A stretch of DNA of 64,000 bases from Streptomyces pyxinae (GCF_024756275.1 NZ_JANUGQ010000033.1:1-64000); one strand, 5' to 3'. Positions 43,052-53,022 are shown, counted from the stretch's first letter. A program made the numbers and translations. Notes: generated from the sequence alone by a model not told the origin.

Positions 43052-45556
43052 ATGACTCGCCCGACCGCCTGGGCCGCTCCGGCCCAGCCGCAGCACCCCG
43101 GACGCGTCCCCGACGACGCCCACGCCCCGCGCACTCAGCAGCCCCACGGCCCCCCACCGGGCGGGCGCCTCCGGCTGGACGGAGCCGATCTCTCCGCCTC
43201 TGTCTCCGTCTTCCTCATCGCCCTCCCGCTCTCCCTGGGCATCGCGCTCGCCACCGGGGCGCCGCTCCAGGCCGGGCTGGTGGCGGCCGCCGCCGGCGGG
43301 CTGGTCGCCGGCCGTCTCGGCGGCACACCGCTCCAGGTCAGCGGGCCCGCGGCCGGGCTGACCGTTGTCACGGCCGACCTCATCCAGACCTACGGCTGGC
43401 GAGTGACCTGCGCCATCACCGTGCTCGCCGGGCTCACCCAGATCTGCCTTTCCACCCTGCGCGTGGCCCGGTCCGCCCTGGCGGTCTCCCCCGCGATCGT
43501 CCACGGCATGATCGCCGGTATCGGCGTCACCATCGCGCTCGCCCAGCTCCACATCGTCCTCGGCGGTACCCCGCAGAGTTCCGTCGTCGACAACCTGCTG
43601 GGCCTGCCCGGGCAGATGGCCCGTCCGCACCCGGCGGCCCTGTCGGTCAGCGCGCTCACCGTGGCGGTTCTGCTGGCATGGCCGCGTCTCCCCGGCCGGA
43701 CCGGCCGGGTGCTCCGCAAGACCCCCGCCCCACTGGTGGCGGTGGCGGCGGCGACCGCCCTGGCCGTCGCGGCCGGACTCGGCGTCCCCCGGGTCCATCT
43801 GCCCTCGTGGAGCAACCATGCCCTGCCCGGCCTGCCCGAGGGGCCGGTGCTCGGGATCCTGGCGGGCGTCCTGACCATCACTCTGGTGACCAGCGTCCAG
43901 TCGCTGCTCTCCGCCGTGGCCGTCGACAAACTCACCGCCGCCCGGGAGGAGCCGAGAGTGCGGGTGCCGCGCGCCGATCTCGACCGGGAACTGGCCGGCC
44001 AGGGCGCGGCCAACCTCGTCTCGGGGGCCCTCGGCGGATTGCCGGTCGCCGGGGTCGCGGTGCGCAGTGTCGCCAATGTGTCGGCGGGCGCGGTGAGCCG
44101 GAACTCCACGATGCTGCACGGCCTCTGGGTCGTCCTGGCCGCTCTGCTCCTGGTCCCCGTCCTGGATCTGATCCCGCTGGCCGCACTCGCCGCGCTGGTG
44201 ATGGTCGTCGGGGTGCAGATGGTCAGCATCACCCATATGCGCAGCGTCACCCGGCACCGGGAGGCACCGGTCTACGCCATCACGGTCGCCGGTGTCATGG
44301 TGGGCGGGGTGCTGGAGGGGGTGGGGCTGGGCATCGTGGTCGCCACCGCCCTGGCCCTGCGCCGGGTGGCCCGCACCCGGATCATGCGCCGGTCGGCCGG
44401 CGGGCGTGAGTACGTCACCGTACGGGGCCAGTTGACCTTCCTCGCCGTGCCCCGGCTCAGCCGGGCCCTCCACCAGGTTCCCCCGGGGGCCGACACGGTG
44501 GTCGAGCTGGACGGATCGTTCATGGACCACGCCGCCTACGAAGCCCTGCGGGACTGGCGGTCCGCCCATCTGGCGGGCGGGGGCCGGGTCGAGCTGACCG
44601 GGCGGTCCGGAAGACGGATCGCCACGACGGCCTCCGGGGCCCATGGGTGCTGCCGGCCCTGGACCCCCTGGCGCAATCACCACTGCGGCGACCGGCGGGC
44701 GCCCGGGTTCCAGCACCCGACCGGGCATCAGCTGGCGAGCGGGCTGAGTTCCTTCCAGCGCCATACGGCCCCGCTGGTGCGCGAGGAGCTGTCACGGCTC
44801 GCCCGGGAGGGTCAGAGCCCCTCCCAGCTCTTTCTCACCTGCGCCGACTCCCGCCTGGTGACCAGCATGATCACATCGAGCGGACCGGGCGACCTCTTCA
44901 CCGTACGGAACGTGGGCAATCTGGTTCCGGCCCCGGGCGAGGAGACCGGGGACGACTCGGTGGCCGCCGCCATCGAGTACGCGGTCGACGTCCTCCGGGT
45001 GCGGTCCATCACCGTCTGCGGGCACTCCGGCTGCGGCGCGATGCAGGCCCTGCTCGACGGCGACGACAGGACCGGCGGGGACGACAGGACCGGCGAAGAC
45101 GGCGGAGACGGCGGGGAGATCAACGGGGGCGGGGGCGGGGGCCGGGCGGAGGACGCCGGGGACGACACCGGTGGCGGCCCCGCCGGCGGTGAGAAGGCAC
45201 CCCGGACTCCGCTCGGGCGCTGGCTGCGGCACGGGCTGCCGAGCCTGGAGCGGGCGGGCGCACGACCCGGGGAGGGACCCGCAGGCGGGGTCCGTATCGC
45301 GGGGCGGGAGCCGGCCGATGCGGTGGAGCGGCTCTGTCTGAGCAATGTCGTCCAGCAGTTGGAGCATCTGCGGGCACACGAGGCCGTGTCCCGCCGCCTC
45401 GACGCGGCTGAGCTGGAGCTGCACGGCATGTACTTCCACGTGGGTGAGGCCCAGACCTATCTGCTGACCCGCACGGCCGGCGGCACGGCCGTCTTCGACC
45501 GGGTTTCCGCCGCCGCGCCGCCCCGCCCGGAGCCGAAGGAGCGTCAACAGGTCTAA
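43052..45556 (+). CDS. SulP-family anion transporter fused to a beta-carbonic anhydrase
   Basis: 834 residues. About 50-440 form a SulP permease (10 or more helices, from LSASVSVFLIALPLSLGIAL), then a short STAS-like segment (about 450-530), then a beta-carbonic anhydrase with zinc motifs CADSRL and HSGCGAM. The fusion is known and suggests coupled bicarbonate uptake and interconversion with CO2. An odd Gly/Asp-rich insert of about 45 residues lies inside the anhydrase, right after HSGCGAMQALLDG, and is partly built of repeats (DDRTGGDDRTGEDGG). The gene is followed by acetyl-CoA synthetase after 92 bases. ATG 43052 has GGAGGAG upstream. Confidence 0.88.
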   Translation: MTRPTAWAAPAQPQHPGRVPDDAHAPRTQQPHGPPPGGRLRLDGADLSASVSVFLIALPLSLGIALATGAPLQAGLVAAAAGGLVAGRLGGTPLQVSGPAAGLTVVTADLIQTYGWRVTCAITVLAGLTQICLSTLRVARSALAVSPAIVHGMIAGIGVTIALAQLHIVLGGTPQSSVVDNLLGLPGQMARPHPAALSVSALTVAVLLAWPRLPGRTGRVLRKTPAPLVAVAAATALAVAAGLGVPRVHLPSWSNHALPGLPEGPVLGILAGVLTITLVTSVQSLLSAVAVDKLTAAREEPRVRVPRADLDRELAGQGAANLVSGALGGLPVAGVAVRSVANVSAGAVSRNSTMLHGLWVVLAALLLVPVLDLIPLAALAALVMVVGVQMVSITHMRSVTRHREAPVYAITVAGVMVGGVLEGVGLGIVVATALALRRVARTRIMRRSAGGREYVTVRGQLTFLAVPRLSRALHQVPPGADTVVELDGSFMDHAAYEALRDWRSAHLAGGGRVELTGRSGRRIATTASGAHGCCRPWTPWRNHHCGDRRAPGFQHPTGHQLASGLSSFQRHTAPLVREELSRLAREGQSPSQLFLTCADSRLVTSMITSSGPGDLFTVRNVGNLVPAPGEETGDDSVAAAIEYAVDVLRVRSITVCGHSGCGAMQALLDGDDRTGGDDRTGEDGGDGGEINGGGGGGRAEDAGDDTGGGPAGGEKAPRTPLGRWLRHGLPSLERAGARPGEGPAGGVRIAGREPADAVERLCLSNVVQQLEHLRAHEAVSRRLDAAELELHGMYFHVGEAQTYLLTRTAGGTAVFDRVSAAAPPRPEPKERQQV

Positions 45557-45648
45557 ACCAATCAACCGGATCCCCTTGTCACTGGGCGCGTTCGGCTGAT
45601 GAGCTATGGCCTGGGACACATCGGACGCCCCTGGGAATGGGAGAAGTC

Positions 45649-47604
45649 GTGAGCAACGAGAGCCTGGCCAACCTCCTCAAGGAGGAGCGGCGCTTCGCAC
45701 CGCCCGCCGAGCTGGCGGCGCACGCCAATGTGACGGCGGACGCGTACGAGCGGGCCCGGGCCGACCGGCTCGGCTTCTGGGCCGAGCAGGCCCGCAGGCT
45801 GAGCTGGGAGACCGAGCCGACCGAGACCCTGGACTGGTCGAACCCGCCGTTCGCCAAGTGGTTCGCCGACGGCCGGCTGAACGTGGCGTACAACTGCGTG
45901 GACCGTCATGTCGAGGCGGGGCACGGCGACCGGGTCGCCATCCACTTCGAGGGCGAGCCCGGCGACAGCCGGGCGCTCACCTACGCCGAGCTGAAGGACA
46001 AGGTCTCCCGGGCGGCCAACGCGCTGACCGAGCTGGGGGTGCGCAAGGGCGACCGGGTCGCCGTCTATCTGCCGATGATTCCCGAGGCGGCCATCGCCAT
46101 GCTGGCCTGCGCCCGGGTCGGCGCCGCCCACTCGGTGGTCTTCGGCGGGTTCTCGGCCGACGCCGTCGCCTCGCGCATCCAGGACGCCGACGCCAAGCTG
46201 GTCATCACCGCCGACGGCGGCTACCGCCGGGGCAAGCCCTCCGCCCTCAAGCCGGCCATCGACGAGGCGGTCGCCAAGTGCCCGCAGGTCGAGCACGTCC
46301 TGGTCGTGCGCCGTACCGGTCAGGACACCGCCGTCACCGAGGGCCGCGACGTCTGGTGGCACGAGATCGTCGGCCGTCAGTCCGCCGAGCACACCCCCGA
46401 GCCCTTCGACGCGGAGCACCCGCTCTTCATCCTCTACACCTCCGGCACCACCGGAAAGCCGAAGGGCATTCTGCACACCTCGGGCGGCTACCTCACCCAG
46501 GCGGCCTACACCCACCACGCCGTCTTCGACCTCAAGCCGGAGACCGACGTCTACTGGTGCACCGCCGACATCGGCTGGGTGACGGGACACTCGTACATCG
46601 TCTACGGGCCGCTGGCCAACGGCGCCACCCAGGTCATCTACGAGGGCACCCCCGACACCCCGCACCAGGGACGCTTCTGGGAGATCGTCCAGAAGTACGG
46701 CGTCACCATCCTCTACACGGCGCCCACCGCCATCCGGACATTCATGAAGTGGGGCGACGACATCCCCGCCAAGTTCGACCTGTCGTCGCTGCGGGTGCTC
46801 GGCTCGGTGGGTGAGCCGATCAACCCGGAGGCATGGATCTGGTACCGGGAGAACATCGGGGCCGGGAAGACGCCGGTCGTGGACACCTGGTGGCAGACCG
46901 AGACCGGCGCCATGATGATCTCGCCGCTGCCGGGCGTCACCGAGACCAAGCCCGGCTCGGCCCAGCGCGCGCTGCCCGGCATCGCCGCGACCGTGGTGGA
47001 CGACGAGGGCAACGAGGTGCCCGACGGCAGGGGTGGCTATCTGGTGCTCACCGAGCCGTGGCCGTCCATGCTCCGCACCATCTGGGGCGACGACCAGCGG
47101 TTCCTCGACACCTACTGGTCGCGGTTCCCGGACCGGTACTTCGCCGGGGACGGCGCCAAGAAGGACGAGGACGGAGACATCTGGCTGCTCGGCCGGGTGG
47201 ACGACGTCATGCTGGTCTCCGGCCACAACATCTCCACCACCGAGGTGGAATCGGCGCTGGTCAGCCACCCCAAGGTCGCCGAGGCGGCGGTCGTCGGCGC
47301 GGCGGACGAGACCACCGGCCAGGCCATCGTGGCCTTCGTCATCCTGCGCGGCACCGCCAGCGAGGACGCCGGGCTGGTGGACGAGCTGCGCAACCACGTG
47401 GGCACCGCACTCGGGCCGATCGCCAAGCCGAAGCGGGTGCTGCCGGTGGCGGAGCTGCCCAAGACCCGGTCGGGCAAGATCATGCGCCGGCTGCTGCGGG
47501 ACGTGGCGGAGAACCGGCAGCTGGGTGATGTCACCACGCTGACCGACTCCTCCGTCATGGACCTCATCCAGTCCAAGCTGCCGTCCGCCTCCAGCGAGGA
47601 CTGA
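45649..47604 (+). CDS. acsA: Acetyl-coenzyme A synthetase
   Basis: 651 residues, full length for the family. The AMP-binding motif is YTSGTTGKPKG, the WWQTETG motif binds acetyl-adenylate, and the C-terminal domain has PKTRSGKIMRR with the Lys whose acetylation switches the enzyme off in many bacteria. It makes acetyl-CoA from acetate, ATP and CoA. GTG 45649 follows GGGAGAAG; ATG 45637 in the same frame is possible. A long hairpin follows the stop. Confidence 0.96.
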   Translation: MSNESLANLLKEERRFAPPAELAAHANVTADAYERARADRLGFWAEQARRLSWETEPTETLDWSNPPFAKWFADGRLNVAYNCVDRHVEAGHGDRVAIHFEGEPGDSRALTYAELKDKVSRAANALTELGVRKGDRVAVYLPMIPEAAIAMLACARVGAAHSVVFGGFSADAVASRIQDADAKLVITADGGYRRGKPSALKPAIDEAVAKCPQVEHVLVVRRTGQDTAVTEGRDVWWHEIVGRQSAEHTPEPFDAEHPLFILYTSGTTGKPKGILHTSGGYLTQAAYTHHAVFDLKPETDVYWCTADIGWVTGHSYIVYGPLANGATQVIYEGTPDTPHQGRFWEIVQKYGVTILYTAPTAIRTFMKWGDDIPAKFDLSSLRVLGSVGEPINPEAWIWYRENIGAGKTPVVDTWWQTETGAMMISPLPGVTETKPGSAQRALPGIAATVVDDEGNEVPDGRGGYLVLTEPWPSMLRTIWGDDQRFLDTYWSRFPDRYFAGDGAKKDEDGDIWLLGRVDDVMLVSGHNISTTEVESALVSHPKVAEAAVVGAADETTGQAIVAFVILRGTASEDAGLVDELRNHVGTALGPIAKPKRVLPVAELPKTRSGKIMRRLLRDVAENRQLGDVTTLTDSSVMDLIQSKLPSASSED

Positions 47605-47637
47605 CCGGGTACTGCTTCCGCACCCGGCGGAACGGCA

Positions 47638-47681
47638 CCGGCCCCGGCACCCCGACCGCCGTCGCGGGAGACCGGGGCCGG
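47638..47681 (+). terminator. Terminator of acsA
   Basis: CCGGCCCCGG (47638-47647) and CCGGGGCCGG (47672-47681) pair perfectly around a 24-base loop. Downstream, 47682-48071 holds no gene; it is G+C-rich with the 15-bp word GTGGACGGCTCCGGA twice (47851-47865 and 47903-47917). Confidence 0.6.
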
Positions 47682-48071
47682 GCCCTGCCCGGGGACGTAC
47701 CGGGCCCGGGCCCCCGCTGCCGGCCGGGGCCCGGGCGGCCCGCGCGAAGTGTGCCGGAGACCCAGGCGGGCGGGGGTGTGCCGTGGTCCGGGTGCCCGTA
47801 GCGGCGGGCGCGTGCCGGAGGCTCCGGAAACGGGGGGCCGGGTGGCCTCGGTGGACGGCTCCGGAGGAGGCGCGGGCGGTCGGGGCGGTCGGGGCAGCGG
47901 CGGTGGACGGCTCCGGAGGGGCGGGCGGCCAGGGCGGTCCGGGCGGGACGGTCGTGGCCGGGCGGGTCACGGGGCTCGCCGGGTACAGTGAAGATCTCGT
48001 CAAGAAGCGATCGTGTGTTCAGATCGTCGGTTCAGGGTGCGCCGGGAAGTCTGGTCGGCAGGTAGTCCGCC

Positions 48072-49625
48072 ATGCCCGCCCACCGACCGGAGGTCCGCCC
48101 CGTGGCCGCCCCCAAGCCCCCGCAGTCGTCGCGTCCCCCGCTGGCCCGCAAGGTCCTCGCCCGGCTTCCCTTGCCCGAGCGGACCTACGTACTGGACGCG
48201 CTGCGCGCGGAGACCGTGGGCGGAGTGCTGCTGCTCGTCGCCGCCGTCGCCGCCTTGATCTGGGCCAACACCCCGCTGGCCGGGGCGTACGAGACCGTCC
48301 GCGACTTCCCTCTCGGCCCCGCCGCGCTCGGCCTGAACCTGTCGGTCCAGCACTGGGCGGCGGACGGCCTGCTCGCGGTGTTCTTCTTCGTCGCCGGCAT
48401 CGAGCTCAAGCGGGAGCTGGTCGCCGGTGAGCTGCGCGACCCCCGGGCCGCCGCCCTGCCCGTGATGGCGGCGCTCTGCGGCATGATCGCCCCCGCCCTG
48501 GTCTATCTGCTGGTCAATGTCCTCGGCGGCGGCTCCACCACCGGCTGGGCGGTGCCGACCGCCACCGACATCGCGTTCGCCCTCGCCGTACTCGCCGTAC
48601 TCGGCACCTCGCTGCCGTCCGCCCTGCGTGCCTTTCTGCTCACCCTCGCCGTCGTGGACGACCTGTTCGCGATCCTGATCATCGCCGTCTTCTTCACCGG
48701 CGACCTGAACTTCGCGGCGCTCGGCGGGGCCTTCGCCGGGCTGGTCCTCTTCTGGGTGCTGCTCCGCGCCGGAGTGCGCGGCTGGTACGTCCATGTACCG
48801 CTGGCGCTGGTGATCTGGGCGCTGATGTACAACAGCGGGGTCCACGCCACGATCGCCGGGGTGGCCATGGGGCTGATGCTCCGTTGCACCCGCCGCGACG
48901 GGGAGGAGCACTCGCCGGGCGAGCACATCGAGCACCTGGTGCGGCCGCTGTCGGCCGGGCTCGCCGTGCCGCTCTTCGCGCTGTTCTCGGCCGGGGTCTC
49001 GGTCTCCGGCGGGGCGCTGGCCGATGTCTTCACCTCCCCCGAGACCCTCGGGGTCGTCCTGGGACTGGTGATCGGCAAGGCCGTCGGGGTCTTCGGCGGC
49101 ACCTGGCTCACCGCCCGCTTCACCCGGGCCGAGCTCAACGAGGACCTGGCCTGGGCGGACCTCTTCGCCGTGGCCGCGCTCGCCGGGATCGGGTTCACCG
49201 TCTCCCTGCTCATCGGCGAGCTGGCCTTCGCGGGGGACACGGCCCTGACCGACGAGGTCAAGGCCGCGGTGCTGACGGGTTCGCTGATCGCCGCCGTCTT
49301 CGCCGCCGTACTGCTGAAGCTGCGCGTGCGCCGGTACCAGGCCCTGGTCACCGAGGAGGAGCGGGACGACGACCTCAGCGGCGTACCGGACGTCTATGAG
49401 GTGGGTGACCCGGCGTATCACCTGCGCATGGCCGCGATCTACGAGCGGAAGGCCGCCGAACAGCGCCGGCTGGCCGAGGCCGCCACGGCGTCCCCGGAGG
49501 GGCGTACCGGCGCCGGAGAGGTCGCGGCTTCCGGCGCGCACGAGGATCCGCGGCGGCCGGCGAAGGGCACGGACGGAAGCAAAGTCGCGGGGGCGTCGCG
49601 CGATGACGGCGGCCGTCCGGCATGA
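48072..49625 (+). CDS. nhaA: Na+/H+ antiporter NhaA
   Basis: 517 residues with about 12 helices. The NhaA motifs are present: FFFVAGIELKRELV, PTATDIAFALAVLA, and the ion-binding Asp pair in LAVVDDLFAI. It exports Na+ in exchange for protons. The C-terminus is about 90 residues longer than E. coli NhaA, charged and soluble (EEERDDDLSGVPDVYEVGD onward), perhaps regulatory. ATG 48072 or GTG 48102 may start it. Confidence 0.93.
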   Translation: MPAHRPEVRPVAAPKPPQSSRPPLARKVLARLPLPERTYVLDALRAETVGGVLLLVAAVAALIWANTPLAGAYETVRDFPLGPAALGLNLSVQHWAADGLLAVFFFVAGIELKRELVAGELRDPRAAALPVMAALCGMIAPALVYLLVNVLGGGSTTGWAVPTATDIAFALAVLAVLGTSLPSALRAFLLTLAVVDDLFAILIIAVFFTGDLNFAALGGAFAGLVLFWVLLRAGVRGWYVHVPLALVIWALMYNSGVHATIAGVAMGLMLRCTRRDGEEHSPGEHIEHLVRPLSAGLAVPLFALFSAGVSVSGGALADVFTSPETLGVVLGLVIGKAVGVFGGTWLTARFTRAELNEDLAWADLFAVAALAGIGFTVSLLIGELAFAGDTALTDEVKAAVLTGSLIAAVFAAVLLKLRVRRYQALVTEEERDDDLSGVPDVYEVGDPAYHLRMAAIYERKAAEQRRLAEAATASPEGRTGAGEVAASGAHEDPRRPAKGTDGSKVAGASRDDGGRPA

Positions 49626-49663
49626 TCTGAGGTCGGACTGGTAGGAGAGATGAGGGAGCGACG

Positions 49664-50167
49664 ATGAGCGACCCCGCCGGCAACGGTACGGAGCAGAGCC
49701 TCGGCCAGCTGGTCGCCTCGGCGACCGCCGAGATGTCCGCGCTGGTGCACGACGAGATCGCGCTGGCCAAGGCCCAGCTGCGACAGGACGTCAAGAAAGC
49801 CGGGGTCAGCGGCGGTGCGTTCAGCGCCGCCGGAGCGGTTCTGATCTTCTCGCTGCCGATGCTGAGCTTCGCGCTGGCCTACGGCATCCACGCCTGGAGC
49901 GGCTGGCACCTCTCGGTCTGCTTCCTGCTCTCCTTCGCCGCGAACGTCCTGGTCGCCGGCTTGCTCGCGCTGATCGGCGTCGTCTTCGCCAAGAAGGCGA
50001 AGAAGGGCAAGGGCCCGCAGAAGACGGTCGCCTCGGCCAAGCAGACGGCCGCCGTGCTGGGCAACGCCAAGCCGCATCCGCGTGGCGTGATCGCGGGGTC
50101 GCCCGCCGGTGCGGCCATCGGTTCGGTCAAGGAGGAGGTCCGGGCTGTGGGACGCTCGACCGCATGA
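49664..50167 (+). CDS. Holin-superfamily (DUF1469-like) membrane protein
   Basis: 167 residues. An amphipathic N-terminal helix (LGQLVASATAEMSALVHDEI), two membrane helices (about 50-75 and 82-106) joined by a short loop, and a basic C-terminus beginning KKAKKGKG. Such proteins are common in actinobacteria and are called phage-holin-like, though here they are chromosomal and probably modulate the envelope. It overlaps the next gene by 4 bases (ATGA). Confidence 0.8.
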   Translation: MSDPAGNGTEQSLGQLVASATAEMSALVHDEIALAKAQLRQDVKKAGVSGGAFSAAGAVLIFSLPMLSFALAYGIHAWSGWHLSVCFLLSFAANVLVAGLLALIGVVFAKKAKKGKGPQKTVASAKQTAAVLGNAKPHPRGVIAGSPAGAAIGSVKEEVRAVGRSTA

Positions 50168-51129
50168 CGGTCCCTGAGTTCCCCGAAGTCCCCGAGTTCC
50201 CCGAGAGCGGTACGGGGGGCACGGGCGGTCCGGTACGGATCGACGGTCCCTGGACCCACCGGGACGTGGCCGCCAACGGAGCGCGCTTCCACATCGCGGA
50301 GCTGGGCGACGGGCCGCTGGTGCTGCTTCTGCACGGCTTCCCGCAGTTCTGGTGGACCTGGCGGCACCAGCTCACCGCGCTCGCCGACGCCGGCTTCCGG
50401 GCCGTCGCGATGGACCTGCGCGGAGTGGGCGGCAGCGACCGTACGCCCCGGGGCTACGATCCCGCCAACCTGGCGCTCGACATCACCGGCGTGGTGCGCT
50501 CGCTCGGCGAACCGGACGCCGCGCTGGTCGGTCACGACCTGGGCGGCTATCTGGCGTGGACGGCCGCCGTGATGCGGCCGAAGCTGGTGCGGCGGCTCGC
50601 CGTCTCCGCGATGCCGCATCCGCGCCGCTGGCGTTCGGCCATGCTCTCGGACTTCGCGCAGTCCCGGGCGGGGTCGTACATCTGGGGGTTCCAGCGGCCC
50701 TGGATCCCCGAGCGGCGGCTGGTCGCGGACGACGCGGCGCTGGTCGGCCGGCTGATCGAGGACTGGTCGGGGCCCCGGCTGCCCGACGAGGGGGCGCTCG
50801 GGGTGTACCGGCGGGCGATGGCCATCCCTTCGACGGCGCACTGCTCGATCGAGCCGTACCGGTGGATGGTCCGCTCGCTGGCCCGGCCGGACGGTTTCCA
50901 GTTCAACCGGCGCATGAAGCGGCCCGTACGGGTGCCCACGCTGCATCTGCACGGCTCCATGGACCCGGTGATGCGGACGCGCAGCGCGGCGGGCTCGGGC
51001 GAGTACGTGGAAGCGCCCTACCGCTGGCGGCTGTTCGACGGGCTGGGGCACTTCCCGCACGAGGAGGACCCGGCCGCGTTCTCGACCGAACTCGTCAACT
51101 GGCTGAAGGACCCCGAGCCCGACCGCTGA
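50164..51129 (+). CDS. Alpha/beta-hydrolase, epoxide-hydrolase-like
   Basis: 321 residues. HGFPQFWWTWRHQL provides the oxyanion motif HGFP, the nucleophile is the Asp in VGHDLGGYLAW, and a late His in GLGHFPHEE completes the triad; the lid region has the usual Tyr in IEPYRWM. Asp as nucleophile points to epoxide hydrolase or dehalogenase activity. Translation is coupled to the holin-like gene. Confidence 0.85.
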   Translation: MTVPEFPEVPEFPESGTGGTGGPVRIDGPWTHRDVAANGARFHIAELGDGPLVLLLHGFPQFWWTWRHQLTALADAGFRAVAMDLRGVGGSDRTPRGYDPANLALDITGVVRSLGEPDAALVGHDLGGYLAWTAAVMRPKLVRRLAVSAMPHPRRWRSAMLSDFAQSRAGSYIWGFQRPWIPERRLVADDAALVGRLIEDWSGPRLPDEGALGVYRRAMAIPSTAHCSIEPYRWMVRSLARPDGFQFNRRMKRPVRVPTLHLHGSMDPVMRTRSAAGSGEYVEAPYRWRLFDGLGHFPHEEDPAAFSTELVNWLKDPEPDR

Positions 51130-51268
51130 CGGCTCCGGGCGCGCGGGGAGACGGGGCGGTGACCGGTGGGGAACGCTTGTCCTACGCGTGGCCAAATGCC
51201 TGGCGCATAGGCCAATTGGCGAAGCCTCAGGTGGTTACCGACCATGAGTACCGGGCACACGTCGGGGT

Positions 51269-51445
51269 ATGGGCTGGACGCACGACTACGCTGACGCAGC
51301 ACGCAATCGCCGCTCGGTCACCGCGCCGATTCCCCCGAGGAACACCCCCCAGGGCCAGGGGCTCGATCCCCGCCTCGGCATTCCCCGCATCCTTCGCCGC
51401 CGCGCCCGCTGGGTGTCCGCCCGGCTGCGTCAGACGCGCACCTGA
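51269..51445 (+). CDS. Small basic protein, 58 residues
   Basis: A frame from ATG 51269 to TGA 51443 reads MGWTHDYADAARNRRS at its start and is Arg/Pro-rich throughout, ending in ARLRQTRT. About 80% of third positions are G or C, which random frames here do not keep together with this amino-acid mix. CGGGG precedes the ATG. Upstream, 51184-51250 has lower G+C and a palindrome GCCAATTGGC (51212-51221) that may be part of its promoter. I do not recognise it. Confidence 0.45.
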   Translation: MGWTHDYADAARNRRSVTAPIPPRNTPQGQGLDPRLGIPRILRRRARWVSARLRQTRT

Positions 51446-51732
51446 CCCACGCGGCACCCACCGCGCACGACGCCCGGCGAGCGACCGGGTCCACACCCGT
51501 GCGACGACGCACATCCCGTTCCGGCGCCGCCCGCCCTACGAGCCGCTCCGGGGGCGTACGCCGGTGCGCGCGGGTGGTCTGTTCGGTGGTGCGTGCCTGT
51601 TGCCCCATTGACCGGTGCGCCCCACGGGGCGTGCGGTGTCCTGGCCCTGACGGGGCGTCCGGCGTCGGGCCGCGCCTCCGACGGGGCGTACGGCCGTGTC
51701 CCCCGGGTATCCCGGCAGGTGTACGGGTGCGA

Positions 51733-51766
51733 CCCCGGCCGCTCCCCGACCGGGGAGCGGCCGGGG
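51733..51766 (-). terminator. Perfect 15-bp terminator hairpin
   Basis: CCCCGGCCGCTCCCC (51733-51747) and GGGGAGCGGCCGGGG (51752-51766) with loop GACC. It lies 51 bases after the stop of the minus-strand protease gene. The rest of 51446-51816 shows no gene. Confidence 0.8.
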
Positions 51767-51816
51767 CCCAGCGGCTCCGGGAGCAGCGGGCGGCGCGGGC
51801 GGGAGGCCGGGGAGCG

Positions 51817-53022
51817 TCAGATGGCGCAGCCCTGGCTGTCCACCTGCTGGGTGGCGGCCAGGCCCTCGGTGATGTCGTCGCGGATCTCGTCGGCCGTCAG
51901 CGCGTAACCGGTGTTGGTGTCGTCCAGCGACCTCGCGAAGATCACACCGGACACCTCCCCCTCCGGAGTCAGCAGCGGGCCACCGGAGTTGCCCTGGCGT
52001 ACGGTCGTGAAGAGCGAGTAGACATCGCGCCGCACCTCGCCGCGGCGGTAGATGTCCGGCCCGTTGGCGTTGATCCGGCCGCGGACCCGGGCCGAGCGGA
52101 CGTCGTAGGAGCCGTTCTCCGGGAAGCCGGCGACGATCGCCCCGTCCCCGGAGTTCGCGTCCTTGTCGGTGAACCGGAGCGGGGTGGCCTCCAGATCGGG
52201 CACGTCCAGGACGGCGATGTCGCGGCGCCAGTCGTAGAGGACGACCCTGGCGTCGTACAGCCGTCCCTCCCCGCCTATCTGAACGGTCGGTTCGTCGACA
52301 CCACCGACCACATGGGCATTGGTCATCACCCGGCGGTCGGAGAAGACGAATCCGGTGCCCTCCAGGACCTTGCCGCAGCTCTGTGCCGTACCGACGACCT
52401 TCACGATGGACTTCTGGGCCCGAGCGGCCACCGGGCTGTCGACCAGGGCCGGGTCGGGCGCGCGCACATTGGTGATGGGCTCGTTGGCGAACGGGTTGAA
52501 GACCTGGGGGAAGCCGTTCTGCGCCAGGACGGACTGGAAGTCCGAGAACCAGGTGGGCTTCGGCTCGGGCATCACCCGGGAGACCCCGAGCAGCACCTTG
52601 GAGTCGCGCACCTCCCTGCCGATCTTCGGCACGGTCGTACCGGCCAGGAGCAGGCCGATCAGCCAGGCGACCAGCAGCATCGCCACCACATTGACCAGGG
52701 CACCGCCGGTGGCGTCCAGGGCGCGGGCGGGCGACCAGGTGATGTGACGGCGCAGCTTGTTGCCGAGGTGGGTGGTGAACGCCTGCCCCACGGAGGCGCA
52801 GACGATGACGACGGCGACGGCGCCGATCGCGGCGGTGGTCGAGACCTTGGCGTTGTCGGTGAGCGGGCCCCAGACGAGCGGCAGCAGATAGACGGCGACG
52901 AGGCCGCCGCCGAGAAAGCCGATCACCGAGAGGATGCCGACGACGAAGCCTTGGCGGTAGCCGACGATCGCGAACCACACGGCGGCGAGCAGCAGCAGAA
53001 TGTCCAGCACGTTCACCGTCAT
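51817..53022 (-). CDS. MarP-type membrane serine protease
   Basis: 401 residues from ATG 53022. Four helices of a CvpA/colicin-V-production-like domain come first (VLDILLLLAAVWFAIVGYRQ onward), then a periplasm-type trypsin-fold domain with His in TNAHVV, Asp in DIAVLD and Ser in GNSGGP. A Cys in QSCGK and one in DSQGCAI may form the regulatory disulfide known in mycobacterial MarP, which protects against acid and oxidative stress. Longer frames upstream are not supported by composition. Confidence 0.88.
   Translation of the reverse strand: MTVNVLDILLLLAAVWFAIVGYRQGFVVGILSVIGFLGGGLVAVYLLPLVWGPLTDNAKVSTTAAIGAVAVVIVCASVGQAFTTHLGNKLRRHITWSPARALDATGGALVNVVAMLLVAWLIGLLLAGTTVPKIGREVRDSKVLLGVSRVMPEPKPTWFSDFQSVLAQNGFPQVFNPFANEPITNVRAPDPALVDSPVAARAQKSIVKVVGTAQSCGKVLEGTGFVFSDRRVMTNAHVVGGVDEPTVQIGGEGRLYDARVVLYDWRRDIAVLDVPDLEATPLRFTDKDANSGDGAIVAGFPENGSYDVRSARVRGRINANGPDIYRRGEVRRDVYSLFTTVRQGNSGGPLLTPEGEVSGVIFARSLDDTNTGYALTADEIRDDITEGLAATQQVDSQGCAI

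Noticed and set aside
49664..50167. Prophage signal from the holin-like gene
   Set aside because: No other phage genes are near, and this family is common in ordinary actinobacterial chromosomes.
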